From Heliocidaris tuberculata (taxonomy: Eukaryota; Echinodermata; Echinoidea; Camarodonta; Echinometridae), in assembly GCA_025618425.1 (NCBI GenBank), contig CM046837.1, positions 25,043,793 to 25,107,792 on the forward strand: DNA of 64,000 nt, written 5' to 3'. The position numbers and the translations under genes were made by a program. The notes under the pieces are model-generated. The model was not told the origin of the DNA. It was given only the letters and a program-made list of their open reading frames with translations, and ran no database searches. Below, one piece after another: positions 10,795 through 24,300 of the stretch; within the stretch, counting starts at the first letter, position 1, and every line of letters begins with the position of its first letter.

Positions 10795-13700
10795 GTATGC
10801 TGTTATAGTTGCTTAAATGCTTTCTCTTAACACGTCTGATTATTTTGCAATGTAACCAGTTTTAGACACTCTTCACGCTGTCACTTTTAAGAAGCCCCAA
10901 CAGAAACAAGAAATGCAAGAAGAACTCTATACATGTACATGTATGAAACAGCTGATCATGATTAATGAAGATTTGAATTCATTTGTGCTTGGGGAGAACA
11001 AGTCTGGCAATTTGATGTAGTAATATGTTTCTTTGAAATTAATGTACATGTACACACTTTTCATCTAGTTACTGTAGATCTGTGTGTGGTGATTAAAAAC
11101 AAAAAGTTGAATATTTATATTTTTGATGTATTATTTTGGAAATACTTGCTTGGATCAGGCAGAATTGCTTGGTCCACTTTCACATTTACTCGCTAGGGGT
11201 GTTTTATCTACATACATGTACATTTATTTGCAAGATAATTTGGGCCACTTTCACATTTACTGGCTAGGGGTGTTTTATCTACATACATGTACATTTATTT
11301 GCAAGATAATTTGGGCCACTTTCACATTTACTCGCTAGGGGTGTTTTATCTACATACATGTACATTTATTTGCAAGATAATTTGGGCCACTTTCACATTT
11401 ACTGGCTAGGGGTGTTTTATCTACATACATGTACATTTATTTTCAAGATAATTTCTTTTCACTTTGATTCTATTTTGTAATATACATGTACTAGTACATG
11501 TACATGTCTGAACAATGCTGATAATACATGAATGTTTTTTTGTTTTTTTTCATTAGATGAAGATGCTGAAACTATTTACCAAGGCTTTCATGGGAAGAGC
11601 CCACATATGACAGCATACCTTAAAGAAGACATCCCTCCCCGGTACCATTACCGTGACAACCGCCGCATCTCTCCCATCCTCTTAGTTGCTAAGGAGGGAT
11701 GGCAGATCATAAGCAACAGAAGTGGGGAATGGCCAAGTAAGTTGCTCTCATTTTTTAAGGGGACGTCAACCCAGGTGATACATGTAAGTTGTTGGTTTTA
11801 TCAAAAAGCAGAAAAATGAGAGAAACAAAGCAGTGGAAGTTTAGAGAAAGTTTGATAAAGAAGAAAGTTACAAGTTGTATTAGCTACAATGAGGACCCCA
11901 TCACACAAGTTTGTTTGCTATAATTTGTGTTATTCTCTTTTTTTTCTACCTTTCTTAGTTTCTTTCTGTCTTCTTTTCCCTTCATCTTGTATTTCATGAT
12001 TTGCATCGATAATGAATAGTTGGAGTAGCATTTCGAAGTCAGTGGCTTTTTCTATAAATCCATCACATCCATTTCATTACAGTGTACTTATTTTTCATGT
12101 GTTACTGTAAAACCAGAAACGTTTGGAACATGAAACTTTCACGAATTGTAAATGGCAGCCATTTTCACAGCAAGAAATTTCCGCTTATGAATGTCAATTA
12201 TGATTCAGTGATTTCACGGCATGAAACATTCATGAATCTGAACCACTCACGAAGTTCACGAATATTTACTGAGCGAAAGTTTCAAGTTTTATAGTATTGT
12301 AGCAGACACTACAAAATAGGTCTTGTATGCTAGAAGACTTGAGGTGCACTGATGTATTTTAATATTGTGACGAGGGACGAGTTGATGTTGGACGAGTTGT
12401 AAAATGGACATCGAAGAGATAGAATAGAGTTTTTCTAAACCTACGACCAACATCAACTCGTCCCTCATCACACATTTTGTTACGGGTCCTGCTCACACCA
12501 TCATCACCATCATCCAGCCGATGAACAAGGTACAAAAGAACGAGGCGAAGTCGTGGTCGTAGGTTTAGAAAAACTCTATTCTACCTCTTCAACGAATCGA
12601 CGTCCATTTTACAACTCGTCCAACATCAACTCGTCCCTCTTCACAATATAAATTCAAAATGGCTGACAAGTACATAAACAAAAATAACCAATCAGAAGTC
12701 TGCAAGAAGTATATACTGTACCAATGAGAAAAGATAGAATGGGTCATGTGATAAGTCAGTCAGGGTTGGATGGTCAGTGAGTCATAGTAGATGGTATGGT
12801 ACAGGTAGGCAAGGTTCAATAGGCATGGGACAGTTCTAACAAAAGATTGAGAGTGAATAGAGATGAAAGGAAAGGAATGTAGGTAAGTGGTGCAATGTCC
12901 TCAAGAAAACAGGTGGAAGGATGAATAGAGAGAAAATGTAAATAAGAGGGAGAAGTGATCATGGAAACAACTTTATACATTATGCGTCATAATAATGTTA
13001 CCTTACAGTATTAATGTTTTTCTTATATCTTGCTGTATCTTGCTTATCCTTGATTACAAGTTCATGCACATGTAGGGTAGATGGGGTCACGGGGGTACAT
13101 GTAATTGTGGCCCCCTTTTCACCTTTTTGATTGCTGCTTTAAATTAAGTGAAAATATTGAATATCTTACACCACTGTGTATGTAGGGGAAAATCTATTCA
13201 GCTTTCAATTCCAAAGCAAAATATTTTCATAGCACATGTATGTTCATTAAAATGTTAAATAACATACATGTAATGGGTCAGGGTAATTGTGTCCCCTATT
13301 GGTTATGACTGTATAATATCATCCATAAGTCTAAGGATAATTCATTGTGGTAGACAATTAACAGTGTACATGTACATGTGTATGTCAGGTATAGTATTCC
13401 TAATATACATGTACATGTACTTTACGATAACCAACAATCATTGAATCATTAATTGGTCCTAAGCCATATGGTTGAAGCAATCATATCAATACACATATTT
13501 TGTGCATCCACTGTGTCATGAAAAATGGGTACCCATCTGTACACTGTTTATGCGTACTGTAGGGAGCCTCAATTACCCCAAATGACATTTTCAGTTTGAA
13601 TCCCTCTGTACAGAGCTCTCTGCTATTGAAAATATTCAGGTGGAAGTTTTTGTAATTTATTTCTCACAAAATGTGAAGTAGAGTTGTCACTTACAGCTAA

Positions 13701-16700
13701 TAAAATTGGGATTGTCACACATTTTGGACCCCCCCTTTGCACACACTTTGAGGTGATTGGCTGATTTTTCTGATTTGATAGTAAGAAGAGTTCAGCTGCT
13801 AGGCATGTATAAAATTGATTTTATCATTGAATGATGCAACAAGAATTGCAAGCTCTAAAAGAAAAAGGGGCCACAATTACCCCAGTCTCCCTATATGAAA
13901 TGAAAATGAAATTTAAATGTAATAGAAAACTTAACTGAAATTGAATACATGCACATTTATGTCACATTTATATAAGGGACTATAGATCCAAGTTCAGCCA
14001 TCTCACATACAGTACTCCTTTTATTTTCCACCATAATCAACAGCACACCTTGGTACTCACGGTTACAACAACGACCTCATGTCAATGCACCCGTTCTTCA
14101 TTGCCCATGGCCCCGCCTTCAAGAAGGGTTTCGTTGCCGAACCCTTCAGCAGCACCAACGTCTATGCCCTCATGTGCCACCTGTTGGGCATACAACCCTC
14201 CCCAAACAATGGCAGCTGGGAAGATGTCCAGTCGCTGCTGGCACCCTCCTACGTGAGCACAAGGGTAACGCCAAGCACCCATGGTGTCCCTCCAGCTGGG
14301 GGTGATGGGAACTCTGGAGATAGTGGAGCTGGTGGAGGAGGAGGAGGTGGCGTATCCAAGTTTACAATCTTTGGTAAGTGCAATAGAACTACTTTTATTT
14401 TATAGGGGGATGACTCTTGGATTTTTATGAAAAATTAGAAAGTGCTTTTTCTGTGATGAGAAGATGCTTTGTAAATGCTCTTCTTCTTTTTTTCTTTTCT
14501 TTTCTTTTTTTGAGAAGGTAAAGAAAGATGGAACTTTGCAAGATTTTTCTGTTCAAAGCAGATTTATCATGTTGTATAGAGTAAAAGGGAAATTTGGCTA
14601 TTAAATATCTGTATCGGATTTGGGTGATACCACCTCTTTGAAAATACAGTGGAACCTCATTATAACAAAATCCTTGGGACCAAGGAAATTATATTGTACC
14701 TCTTTATATCAAAACCTTGTTATATCAGGGCTAAAAAAACAACAGAGTACAAAGAAGTGGGACCAGCAAAATCACCTTGTTTTAACAAGAGTTGGTACTT
14801 TGTTTATAACAGTGTTCTTTATAACGAAGTTTCACTGTACAGTGTGTACCCATAATTCAGGGGGTGGGGTTCCTAGATGTCTTCAAAATCAACAACCTGT
14901 GTTGTTCTTGCGATGAAAAACTACTTTGTTCTGCCCTTCTTGGTATGAATCAGATTTGTCTATACCAAAATATTAAATTCCGGTTTTCTCTTGAGCGCCT
15001 TTTCCTTCGGGGCAGTATTCAAAATATATTGTACAGAGCACATTGTTGTAGGTCCTCCAGAAAGAAAAAGATCCTACTGAGTTATACATTTTGAAAAAAA
15101 TTGACATTTTAGTCATTTTGTGTGTTGGAGCGAATCAGAAAGTTGACCGCCTCTACATGTACATGTAGATCACAGTGACCATACGATATGGCCAATTTGG
15201 AATTGCCATACATGTAGTGATTACAACTTTTAGAACATCATAACTTTCTTATTGCTTTTCCGATTTTGTTCAAACTTCACCAATCTGCTTCTCTGGTTTT
15301 TCTGCCTTCAGACAAATCAAATCATTACAAAGGGTGGAATACCCTTAAAAGTACATTGTCTAATCTTCTATTTTAATATTTAGAGATCCACTTGGCACTG
15401 CATTTCACTTCCCTTACGATACTCTCATTCAGTATCCTCATTGCCAAGTGACATCTATTGAAATGATAATTTCATGCGCTGTGGTTTCTGTGGGGGAAAC
15501 CGCGCTTAGAGCACATGTCGAAAATGAGGCAGCTAAACTGTTTTTATTATCGCCGTTTTATTTTGCTGTATGTCAGAAGGCTGGCTGAGTTGTGTGTGTG
15601 GTCAGTCTTCTTCCTCCCTTTGTATTGGTGAAAGGTCAAAGTGCTGCCATGTTGAGGCATCTACATGTATACATACACAGTTAAAAAGGTTTAGAATTTT
15701 GATTGAGCTTTGTACATGTTAGTCTTGCCACAGTCTCTCTCTCTCTCTCTCTCTCTCGCATGTATTTTGTGTGGAAGGCTGGATTGTTACCTGGCTTAAA
15801 AACGATTTTGATTATTTAATATAAGACATAAGATTTATTTAATACACAACTACATGTACATGTACATGTACATTTGTATATGTACTTGATTGAAAAAACC
15901 TACAACAATTTTCAAGATTCAGAGATAAAGTTTGAATGGTTAAGATATAATTCACCAAACCTTTACCTGCGTTTTTCACTCTCTTGAACATATTATACAT
16001 TTTAAAATGTTATGTTTTTCTTTTATTGTTTCATGCATTAAAACTACATACATGTACAACATGTACATATGTATCAAAGAAGTTGAAAGAACAATTATTA
16101 TTTTACTTGGAGGTACATGTCTCTACTTCCTAAAAACAAAAGGCTTGTATAAAATAGGCCATGTTAATTGGTTGGTTTCACACATCTCACACAAAGAGAA
16201 GAAACTTGGAATAATGACCATAGATTCTAATAAAAAGGTATCTAGGAATGACTGTACATGAATGGAATTGTTAATACATGTACATGTATATGTGGTCATG
16301 TGTCATTTTACCCCTTTTACATTACATGGTGATTCTACCTTCCATATATGTAGCACATTTTTAACTTTGAAAACCTATGATATCAAAAGTATATTTTTTC
16401 TGAAAGGAAATACATGTAACACAAGGTGTAGAAAAAATAGAACAAGGTGTAAAACTAAAGACTTTCTTGGATTTGAATGTGAACATTTTGATATTTTTTG
16501 GTATCTCATTTTTCAATGATAATTTTTTTTCTGTGCCCCCCCCCCCTGTTGAAATACATGTACTAATGTTATTTTCTTGCAGAACACATTAAGATCTTCA
16601 CAACAATGTACATGTACATGTATAAATGTCTAGGATTTATGATCATGTAATAACTAAAAAGATTGCCCAAATTTTTAAAATTTCAAACATTTTTACGAGT

Positions 16701-19700
16701 CACTGTATATCAAGTGTTACGTACATGTACATGTAGCCACAATGTTTGACCAAAATAATAACCCATGTACTTTCCAAATTGCTCAAAACTTTAATTTCCC
16801 TATTGACTTTGTTTGTACGTAGACAGTGCCAATTTTGACCTAAAATTCTTGTATTTCAGCTTCAGACAGTAATGTTAGTCAAACTTAATTTTCAATCATA
16901 AAACAATGAAGAGGAGTATGTTACATGTAACTTTGATTTGGTAGAAAATATGTTGTCATATGTCAAGTTTTGACAAAAATATTGAACTTTTAGAAAAATT
17001 GCACAAAAAATTGAATTTTCCCATCCACTTTGCACACACGGTGCTGCTTCAGGCACCACCCCTGGCCTTCCAACTTTAAAGTGCTGTAACTCCAGTTACA
17101 CTACATGTAACCATTAAAGGGCAATCCAACCTTGGTAAAGATGATTTGTATGAAAGCAGAAAAATAAGAAAAACAGGATGGTGAAAGTTTGAAAGAAATT
17201 GGACAAGAACTAAGAAAGTTATGGATGTTTGAAAAATGAGATCACTACATCTATGCAAATCTCAAATTGGCAATTTGGTGAGTCAATGGTGACATTTTTG
17301 TGGACCACTCTCCCATTTGTCGTACACAAAAATATCATTAATTTGTGGTTTTCTTTGAGGCGCCTTTACCCTTGGGGCAGTACTCAAAATATATTGGAGA
17401 TAGCATATTGTTATAGGTCCTCATGAACGAAAAGATCCTACTGAGTTATGCATTTTGAAAAAAAGTGACATTTTAGTCATTTTGTGTGTTAGAGCGAATG
17501 GGGGAGTTGTCCACAGCTACAGTACATCACAGTGACATTACCTATTCGGCCAGTTTGAAATTCCCATATATGCATAGTGACTACAACTTTCAAAAAATCA
17601 TAACTTTCTTATTACTTGTCCGATTTCGTTCAAACTTTCACCACTTTGCTTCTCTGATTTTTCCTCTTTCTTTCAAAGCAACTTGCTATTAAGGTTGGAT
17701 TTCCCTTTAAACCATCACCAATGAAACTTTGCATGTGAATGGCATATTGATACAGCTTGAAAATGGTACCAAATTTTTTATGGTAGCTTTTATGTACATG
17801 GTTCTGAAAAAGATCAAGAATTACTTTACTTTAAAACCCAAAAGTGTAACAGCACCACCTTACATGTATGGGGGGCGGGGGGTGGGGGTCAGTACATGAC
17901 ACATGACCTTGTATGAACATGTATTGTACACATGTATATATACACATGTACCTTTTAAAATATTACATTTGATTGCAGTAGCTTATTGCACCTTGTAATT
18001 GCTAATTTTAATGAGTTTTATGAAACTGGATCCTAAAGCCCTCAATGTACAGTACATGTATGTACCGTAATATTTGGAGAGAGTTTTCAGTTGCTACCAA
18101 AACCAAAAGTAAAAAGAAATCAGTGCTTGTGATTTGTAAACTTTAACATGTACACTCTACTTCACTGGCTCTGAATGAGCCTTTTGGATCCAGGTAAAGT
18201 AAAGATGTACATGTCGTTGTACATTAAGTGGCAACAATGTCATTCGTGAACACCAATTGATATAATGCATATAGGGAAACCACTTATAAGCATTTTCAAA
18301 ACTAACTTTACTGTACATGTACATGTAGCTCCACATTCATATGACACAGTAAACCTCCTACAGACACTCACAGTGAAACAGAAACATTGTACAGTGTTAG
18401 TTTTAGAAAATGGCAAGTCAGGATGAAATCAAAGAAACACTGACATCCTGAAAGTATCTGAATTGTAGATTCGTTTAACTTTCTAGTATTGTAAGAAAAG
18501 ATGTGAAATTTTTAGAAAAATAATCAGTGTTTGGTATTAATGGGAAAATTTGATGTCCATTTTCAGTAAAAAAAAATATATATGAATTCCATTGTAACTG
18601 TAGAAATTAATAATCCAGGTGTAATCAGAGATATCATGCATTACTAGGGAAGTTCTTTTGAAGGGATTTTCAGTGGCACACCCCACATAACCTTTTGAGC
18701 TGCGTTTCTACATGTATAGTGTGTTAAACTTCAAGACTGCATACATGTATGTTTTCAGTAAAAGGAATCATCATAATTTGCAATGGAAATAAAAAATAGG
18801 GAAGCTTGCATTGAAAGTACATGTAATTACTTTGTATGCTACTAAGGAAACAAATACTTCACAATACATCCTCTTAGGATTTCATTCTCTTTATAATTTC
18901 TGAGTTGTAATGACATCCACACTTGAGGTGATTGCTCAATCTGTACATGTAAGTATGTTAATAGTATTACAGCTACATGTACATGTACATGTACGTGTAC
19001 ACTTAAGGTCATTTTTAAGTCAATAATTTCTGTTTCAGACTTTACATCTAAGTTTTGAGAAAAGTTAGCTCTATATCATTCTGAATTGTTTATCAGTGCT
19101 GTAAATGGACTGCTATAATACATGTATAGCAAATTGTTAACGTATTTGCAAAAAAAAAAGGAAGCTAAGAAGAGCCAAACATTTAATGCAGACTACACAA
19201 GTTTTCTATTGAATGGCCCATCTCCCTCGATCTTTCTTGACTCATTTTGTAACTTTTCTATCGAATCGTTTTAGGAGGTCTACATGTACTGGTAATATCC
19301 GATTGTCGCTTCTCTCTGAGTTTAGGTTTCCGTGTTTACTTAGGGGTCATGATCAGGGTTGGTAGTTATTAATGAGTAAAATAGCGATTTAACTCAAATT
19401 GATGAAATTAATTGATTTTAAACACTGATTTAAATCTTGTCAGTTTCATTTTCATGAATTAAACATCCCCCCCCCTTCTTTTTAATCACGGCAACCATGT
19501 TATTTCTTCAGGCAAGCGCATTCTGAAAAATTGAGGCAACCAAAGAAAAGGTTATATTTTTGTCAATAATGCCAACATGAAAAAGTGATATTTTAGTCAT
19601 TTCGTGTGTTGGAGTGAATGGGGGAGTTGTCCACAGCTACATCACAGTCACAATTTTAAATTCCCATATGTATAGTGATTACAACTTTCCAAAATTCATA

Positions 19701-21338
19701 AATTTCTTATTGCTTGTCCGATTTCGTTCAAACTTTCACCAATCTGCTTCTCTGATTTTTCCTCTATCATTCAAAGCAACTTGCTACTAAGGTTGAATTT
19801 CCCTGATTTCCCTGGTTTGATTTGAATTTATAAGAGAAGAAAAATGAGAGAAACAGATTAGTGAAAGTTTCTAGCAAAATCTGATAAGAAATAAGAAAGT
19901 TATGAATTTTGGAAGTTGTAATCAATCAAACACGAATTGGTAACTCTGTGATGTACATGTACAGCTGTACATGTACATGTATATTACCAGTAGCTCCTCC
20001 CAGCTGTTGATTGTGAGCTGTTGTTGAAGTGCCATAAACTGATCAGCACTTAGTGGCACTCAGTGAAATTAAACGCTTGTTTCTATGACGATTGATAGGA
20101 GCCAGTGTCATCTTTATGAAGATACATGTACTCTGTCTGGTTTCATGGACATCCTCGTTCTTGTTTGAAAACACAATTAACATTGAATGTGCATCTGAAT
20201 TTGGAGAAATAATTTGTCCATGTACAGTAGGCCATACCCATATGATCAGTTGAACAAAAAATACTCTTTTTTCTCATTGTGTACTTAACTGAAGGTCTAT
20301 AAAAGGTGATCCAACATTTTCTCCAGTCTTTATTTCATTAAATGCAATTACTTAAAATGTAGATTGTGATTAGATTTACATGTACATGTAGGTTTGGATT
20401 ACGTAGGGTTACATGTATGTTCAATGATGGATAGGTTCGTGGGTTGAATTGGGTGAAAAAGGTACTTTTTGTTTGCTGGCGCTCTTTTTAAATTTGCTGT
20501 ACAGGAATTATGCGATTTCCTTTCAAAATTTATGTATTCTCTTGTGCTTTTTTTTTAATTAGAGCTGTTTTAGAGCTTACCAGTGTGAAATGGCTTGGTG
20601 CTCATATGTTATTTTCACTGGTTGAAGTAGTAATAGGAATTATGTGGATTAATAGATGCAGGAGCATATCCTACAACCTGGCCAGTGAGTGTATTTTTTT
20701 TCCAATAAAGGGACACAAACAATGGACACACACACAAAAAAAATAAAATATTTAGACAAGTGAAAAAATATGTACTGTATACAGTACATCATGGGAGCAG
20801 TGAGGGGTATTCACTGTAGCTCTAGAGAGCTCTATACATGTACATGAGCAAGGAAAGCCTGAAATGATACATGTACATGATAATTGCTGGATCATATAAT
20901 CATTGCACATACATGTATGTTTTTACACAAAACCTGTATGAAACAAATATATTACTTCATCAACAACTAAAAAAATGAAAATTTATGAAAGTTTCTGTAC
21001 AGATGGAATGGGAGATGAGCTCGCAAGATACGTCACCAAGTTGCCAATTTGTGTTTCATGAACAACATCAAAAATTCATAACTTTCTTTTTTCTTGTCGG
21101 AGTTTGCTCAAACTTTCACTAAAGTGTTCCTCTCCTTTTTCTGCTTTTATTCAAATCAACTAGATACCAGGGTGAACTTCCCCTTTAAGAGCTGTGACTT
21201 TATCAGCACATTTTCAGTTGTTGATCAGGAAAAAACACCCAAAAACAAACAAACATGTGGACATATGAGTTAAGGTTTTTCCTAAGCTTGGCTTTCTGTC
21301 AGAGAAATTCTACTAGTTGCTATTATACCTCAATTGCC

Positions 21339-21369
<31 letters not shown>

Positions 21370-24300
21370 GCAATATTCTGCTGGTAGTTCTTATAGCATA
21401 TAAATGCATGTACATGTACAATGTAGAGCATTATTTTCTTTTCATTATAACCACCATTTATAGAGCGGTTAGGAGTACTGATTATCTCCTTTGAGTAGAA
21501 GAAAAAAGGGAAAGTATAAATCTTGAGCACGAATCTGTCTCAAACTTTGAAAAAGCATTTTGGAAAATCTCAGGCAAATACATGTAGAGTATTGTTCAGT
21601 TTACACCACAGAAAATTTGCCTCTTTTATACTTCCTTGTTTTCTTATTGCATTTTGTAAATGCACCTACATGATAACTCCTTGCATGTACGCTGTATTGA
21701 AGAATCCAGAAGTACATTGTAACCTCCCCTTGCCTTTGTTGTGGGATTATATGTACATGTATATATGTGATGCTACCATGCTTTTTTTGCTGTTGTTATT
21801 TTGAAGAACCAAACACCTTGGTGCAAAGTGCAATACATTTGGCTTAATACCTGTACAGTGTATTTAAATGAAGATGGGATTTTTTTCGTTTTTTTAAGAT
21901 AGTGGTATGCATTTTAAGAGATATTACATGTATATCTTCCACTGCAAAGGCCAGGTTAGTTTGCTGATCTCCCCCCCCCCCCCCCTCCCCCTTCTGACTT
22001 TGACTTTACATGTACATGTAGTTAACACCCTTTTGGCTCCAAACAGACGATATGCAGTATATTCATATCTGAAATGGTTTTGGAATTTATTGTGAATTAA
22101 TAGTTCATTATCGTAATGACAATTCTACTTTGTGTAAAATGTGGGGTAATGCTCAATGCCCATTGTGTCCATGCACAATGCAGTAATTTTTGGCACTGCA
22201 ATACTAATGACTGAAATTTCATAAATTTTCATCGCAAGGCCTTAAAGCTCATAGGCAGTCTCGGTAGCAAAAACTCTTACTGGCAAGAAACTTATCTGAA
22301 ATAGTCACATACTATTCTCCTTTTATCATAAGACACATGTACGAGATTATTTAACATTCCATTCACGATTTCTAACAAATTTTAGTGTAAATTTCTGAAA
22401 GAAAAGCTTGGTAACGGCTTACAACTGCCTCACGCTAAGACCATATCCACCCGAAGGTTCCCCGCACTATGTGTAGCGTATTCTATACACACAGCAATCC
22501 TCATGTAAGTAGTATGTGTGGCTGTTGTTTGAATTTACATCCCCTCTTTTGGGGCCAGGGATTTTTATTACTTTTCACCTTTCATTCGATAAATATTTCA
22601 CTTGAGGAGGAAAAAACTTCACAGCATCTTAGTTATGTTTGTACCCTGCTATATATTAAGTAAAATCACAGAAATCTCACGAAAAGTATTTGAGGGCTTC
22701 CCAAAACTATCTGTTACCTTTAAGCTAAAAAGTGAGGAAAGATATTGCAGACGAAAGATATTGCAGAATGTACATGTACATGTACTGCAGCAATCAGTGG
22801 ATGCCACGGGGTAACCTCGCTAGTCATAAGGACCGTTAGTCATAATGACCGCTGTTCATAAGGACCGCTATCCATAACGCGTGACTAAATGAATTAGCGG
22901 CCCTTATAAATAGCAAGCAAATTATATACAAATTACCTCGCTATTCATAAGGACCGCTATCCATAACGCATGACTAAGCTTGCGTTCAAGCAAATTTTGG
23001 AGCTACATGTAGAATCACAAACATGAATCACAAATCAAAACGACGTTTTAAAACACGGTTTCGGGGGGACAGCGTTCATGCAATTTTTCATCAATGCTGA
23101 TTCCAGCTCAATTCAAGCTCTGCCATTGCGCAGCGTAGTGCGCAGTTTGACCCAAAGGTCAATTGCTGCACGCCCTTTTCCTTCTTCGTTATACATTTCC
23201 TTCCTTTTTCTTCTTTCATCTATCTTTCTTTATGTTATTCTTTGTTTTTTAGCCTTCTGTCATCTTCTTTTTCTATCATTCAGATGCATTTTTGTTTTCT
23301 TTCATCTTCTTTTTCTATCTTTCCTTATGTAATTCTTTTTTTTCTCTTTCTATTTTTCCTTATGTTATTCGTTGTTTTTATGTTTCTATCATTTTTCCTT
23401 CTTTATATATTTCGTTATGTTATTCATTGTTTTGATCTTTTCTTCTCTTCTCTCTATATTTTCCTTTGTTATTCTTTGTTTTTATTTCTCTGTCATTTTC
23501 CTTCTGTATATAATTCCTTATGTTATTCATTGTTTTGATCTTCTCTTCTCTTCTCTCTCTAGCTTTTCTTTTGTTATTCTTTGTTATTTTTCTATCATTC
23601 TTTTCCTTCTGTATATATTTTCTCATGTTATTCATTGTTTTGATCTGCTTTTCCTTTCTTATAGTTAGTTTTTATTTTTCTATCAATTTTTGTTCTTTAT
23701 ATATTTCTTTGTTATTCATTGTTTTGATCTTTTATCTTTTCTCTTTGTCTTTCATTATGTTATTCTTTGTTTTTATCCTCATCCTCTCTCTTTGTTTCTT
23801 ATGTTTTCCTTTATTCTCCTGCTCTCATCTTTTCTTCTACCCAATGACGTCATAGAATCATGATTGAGATCTCCGTTGCGTTCATGCAGTTTTAGCGAAT
23901 GTGTTTCTAGCAGAAACGTGTTACAAAACGCACCTTTTCTGCGTTTCAGTTTGGCAATCTCAAAGACGTTTATTTTTAAGACTGACGAAAAATTGCATGA
24001 ATGCAACCGCGTTTTAAACTAAACGTCTTTCAGAACCGTGTTTCTGGGGTGAACCAACCTTAATGAATAGTGTTCCTTTATAAATAGCAGTCCTTATGAA
24101 TAGCAAGCAGACCCCAGATGCCACTCCCCCCCCCCCCCTCCCCTTTCAACAAAATCTGCAGGGATCCTTTGTAAGGCAGTTTTGCATTTATAACCAAACA
24201 GGCCAAACCTGGAGTATTAAAGGGAAAGTCCACCCTGATATTAAGTTGGTTTTAAAAGAAGCAGAAAAATTAAAGAAACAGATCAATAAAGGTTTGAGCA

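Noticed and set aside
10795..10808. ENPP ending at the stop at 10806-10808
   Set aside because: That needs read-through of a good donor and would lose H345 and the membrane anchor encoded by later exons in matching phase.
23078..23855. Hydrophobic Phe/Leu/Ser frames resembling membrane proteins
   Set aside because: They arise from the pyrimidine minisatellite inside the 22808-24116 element.
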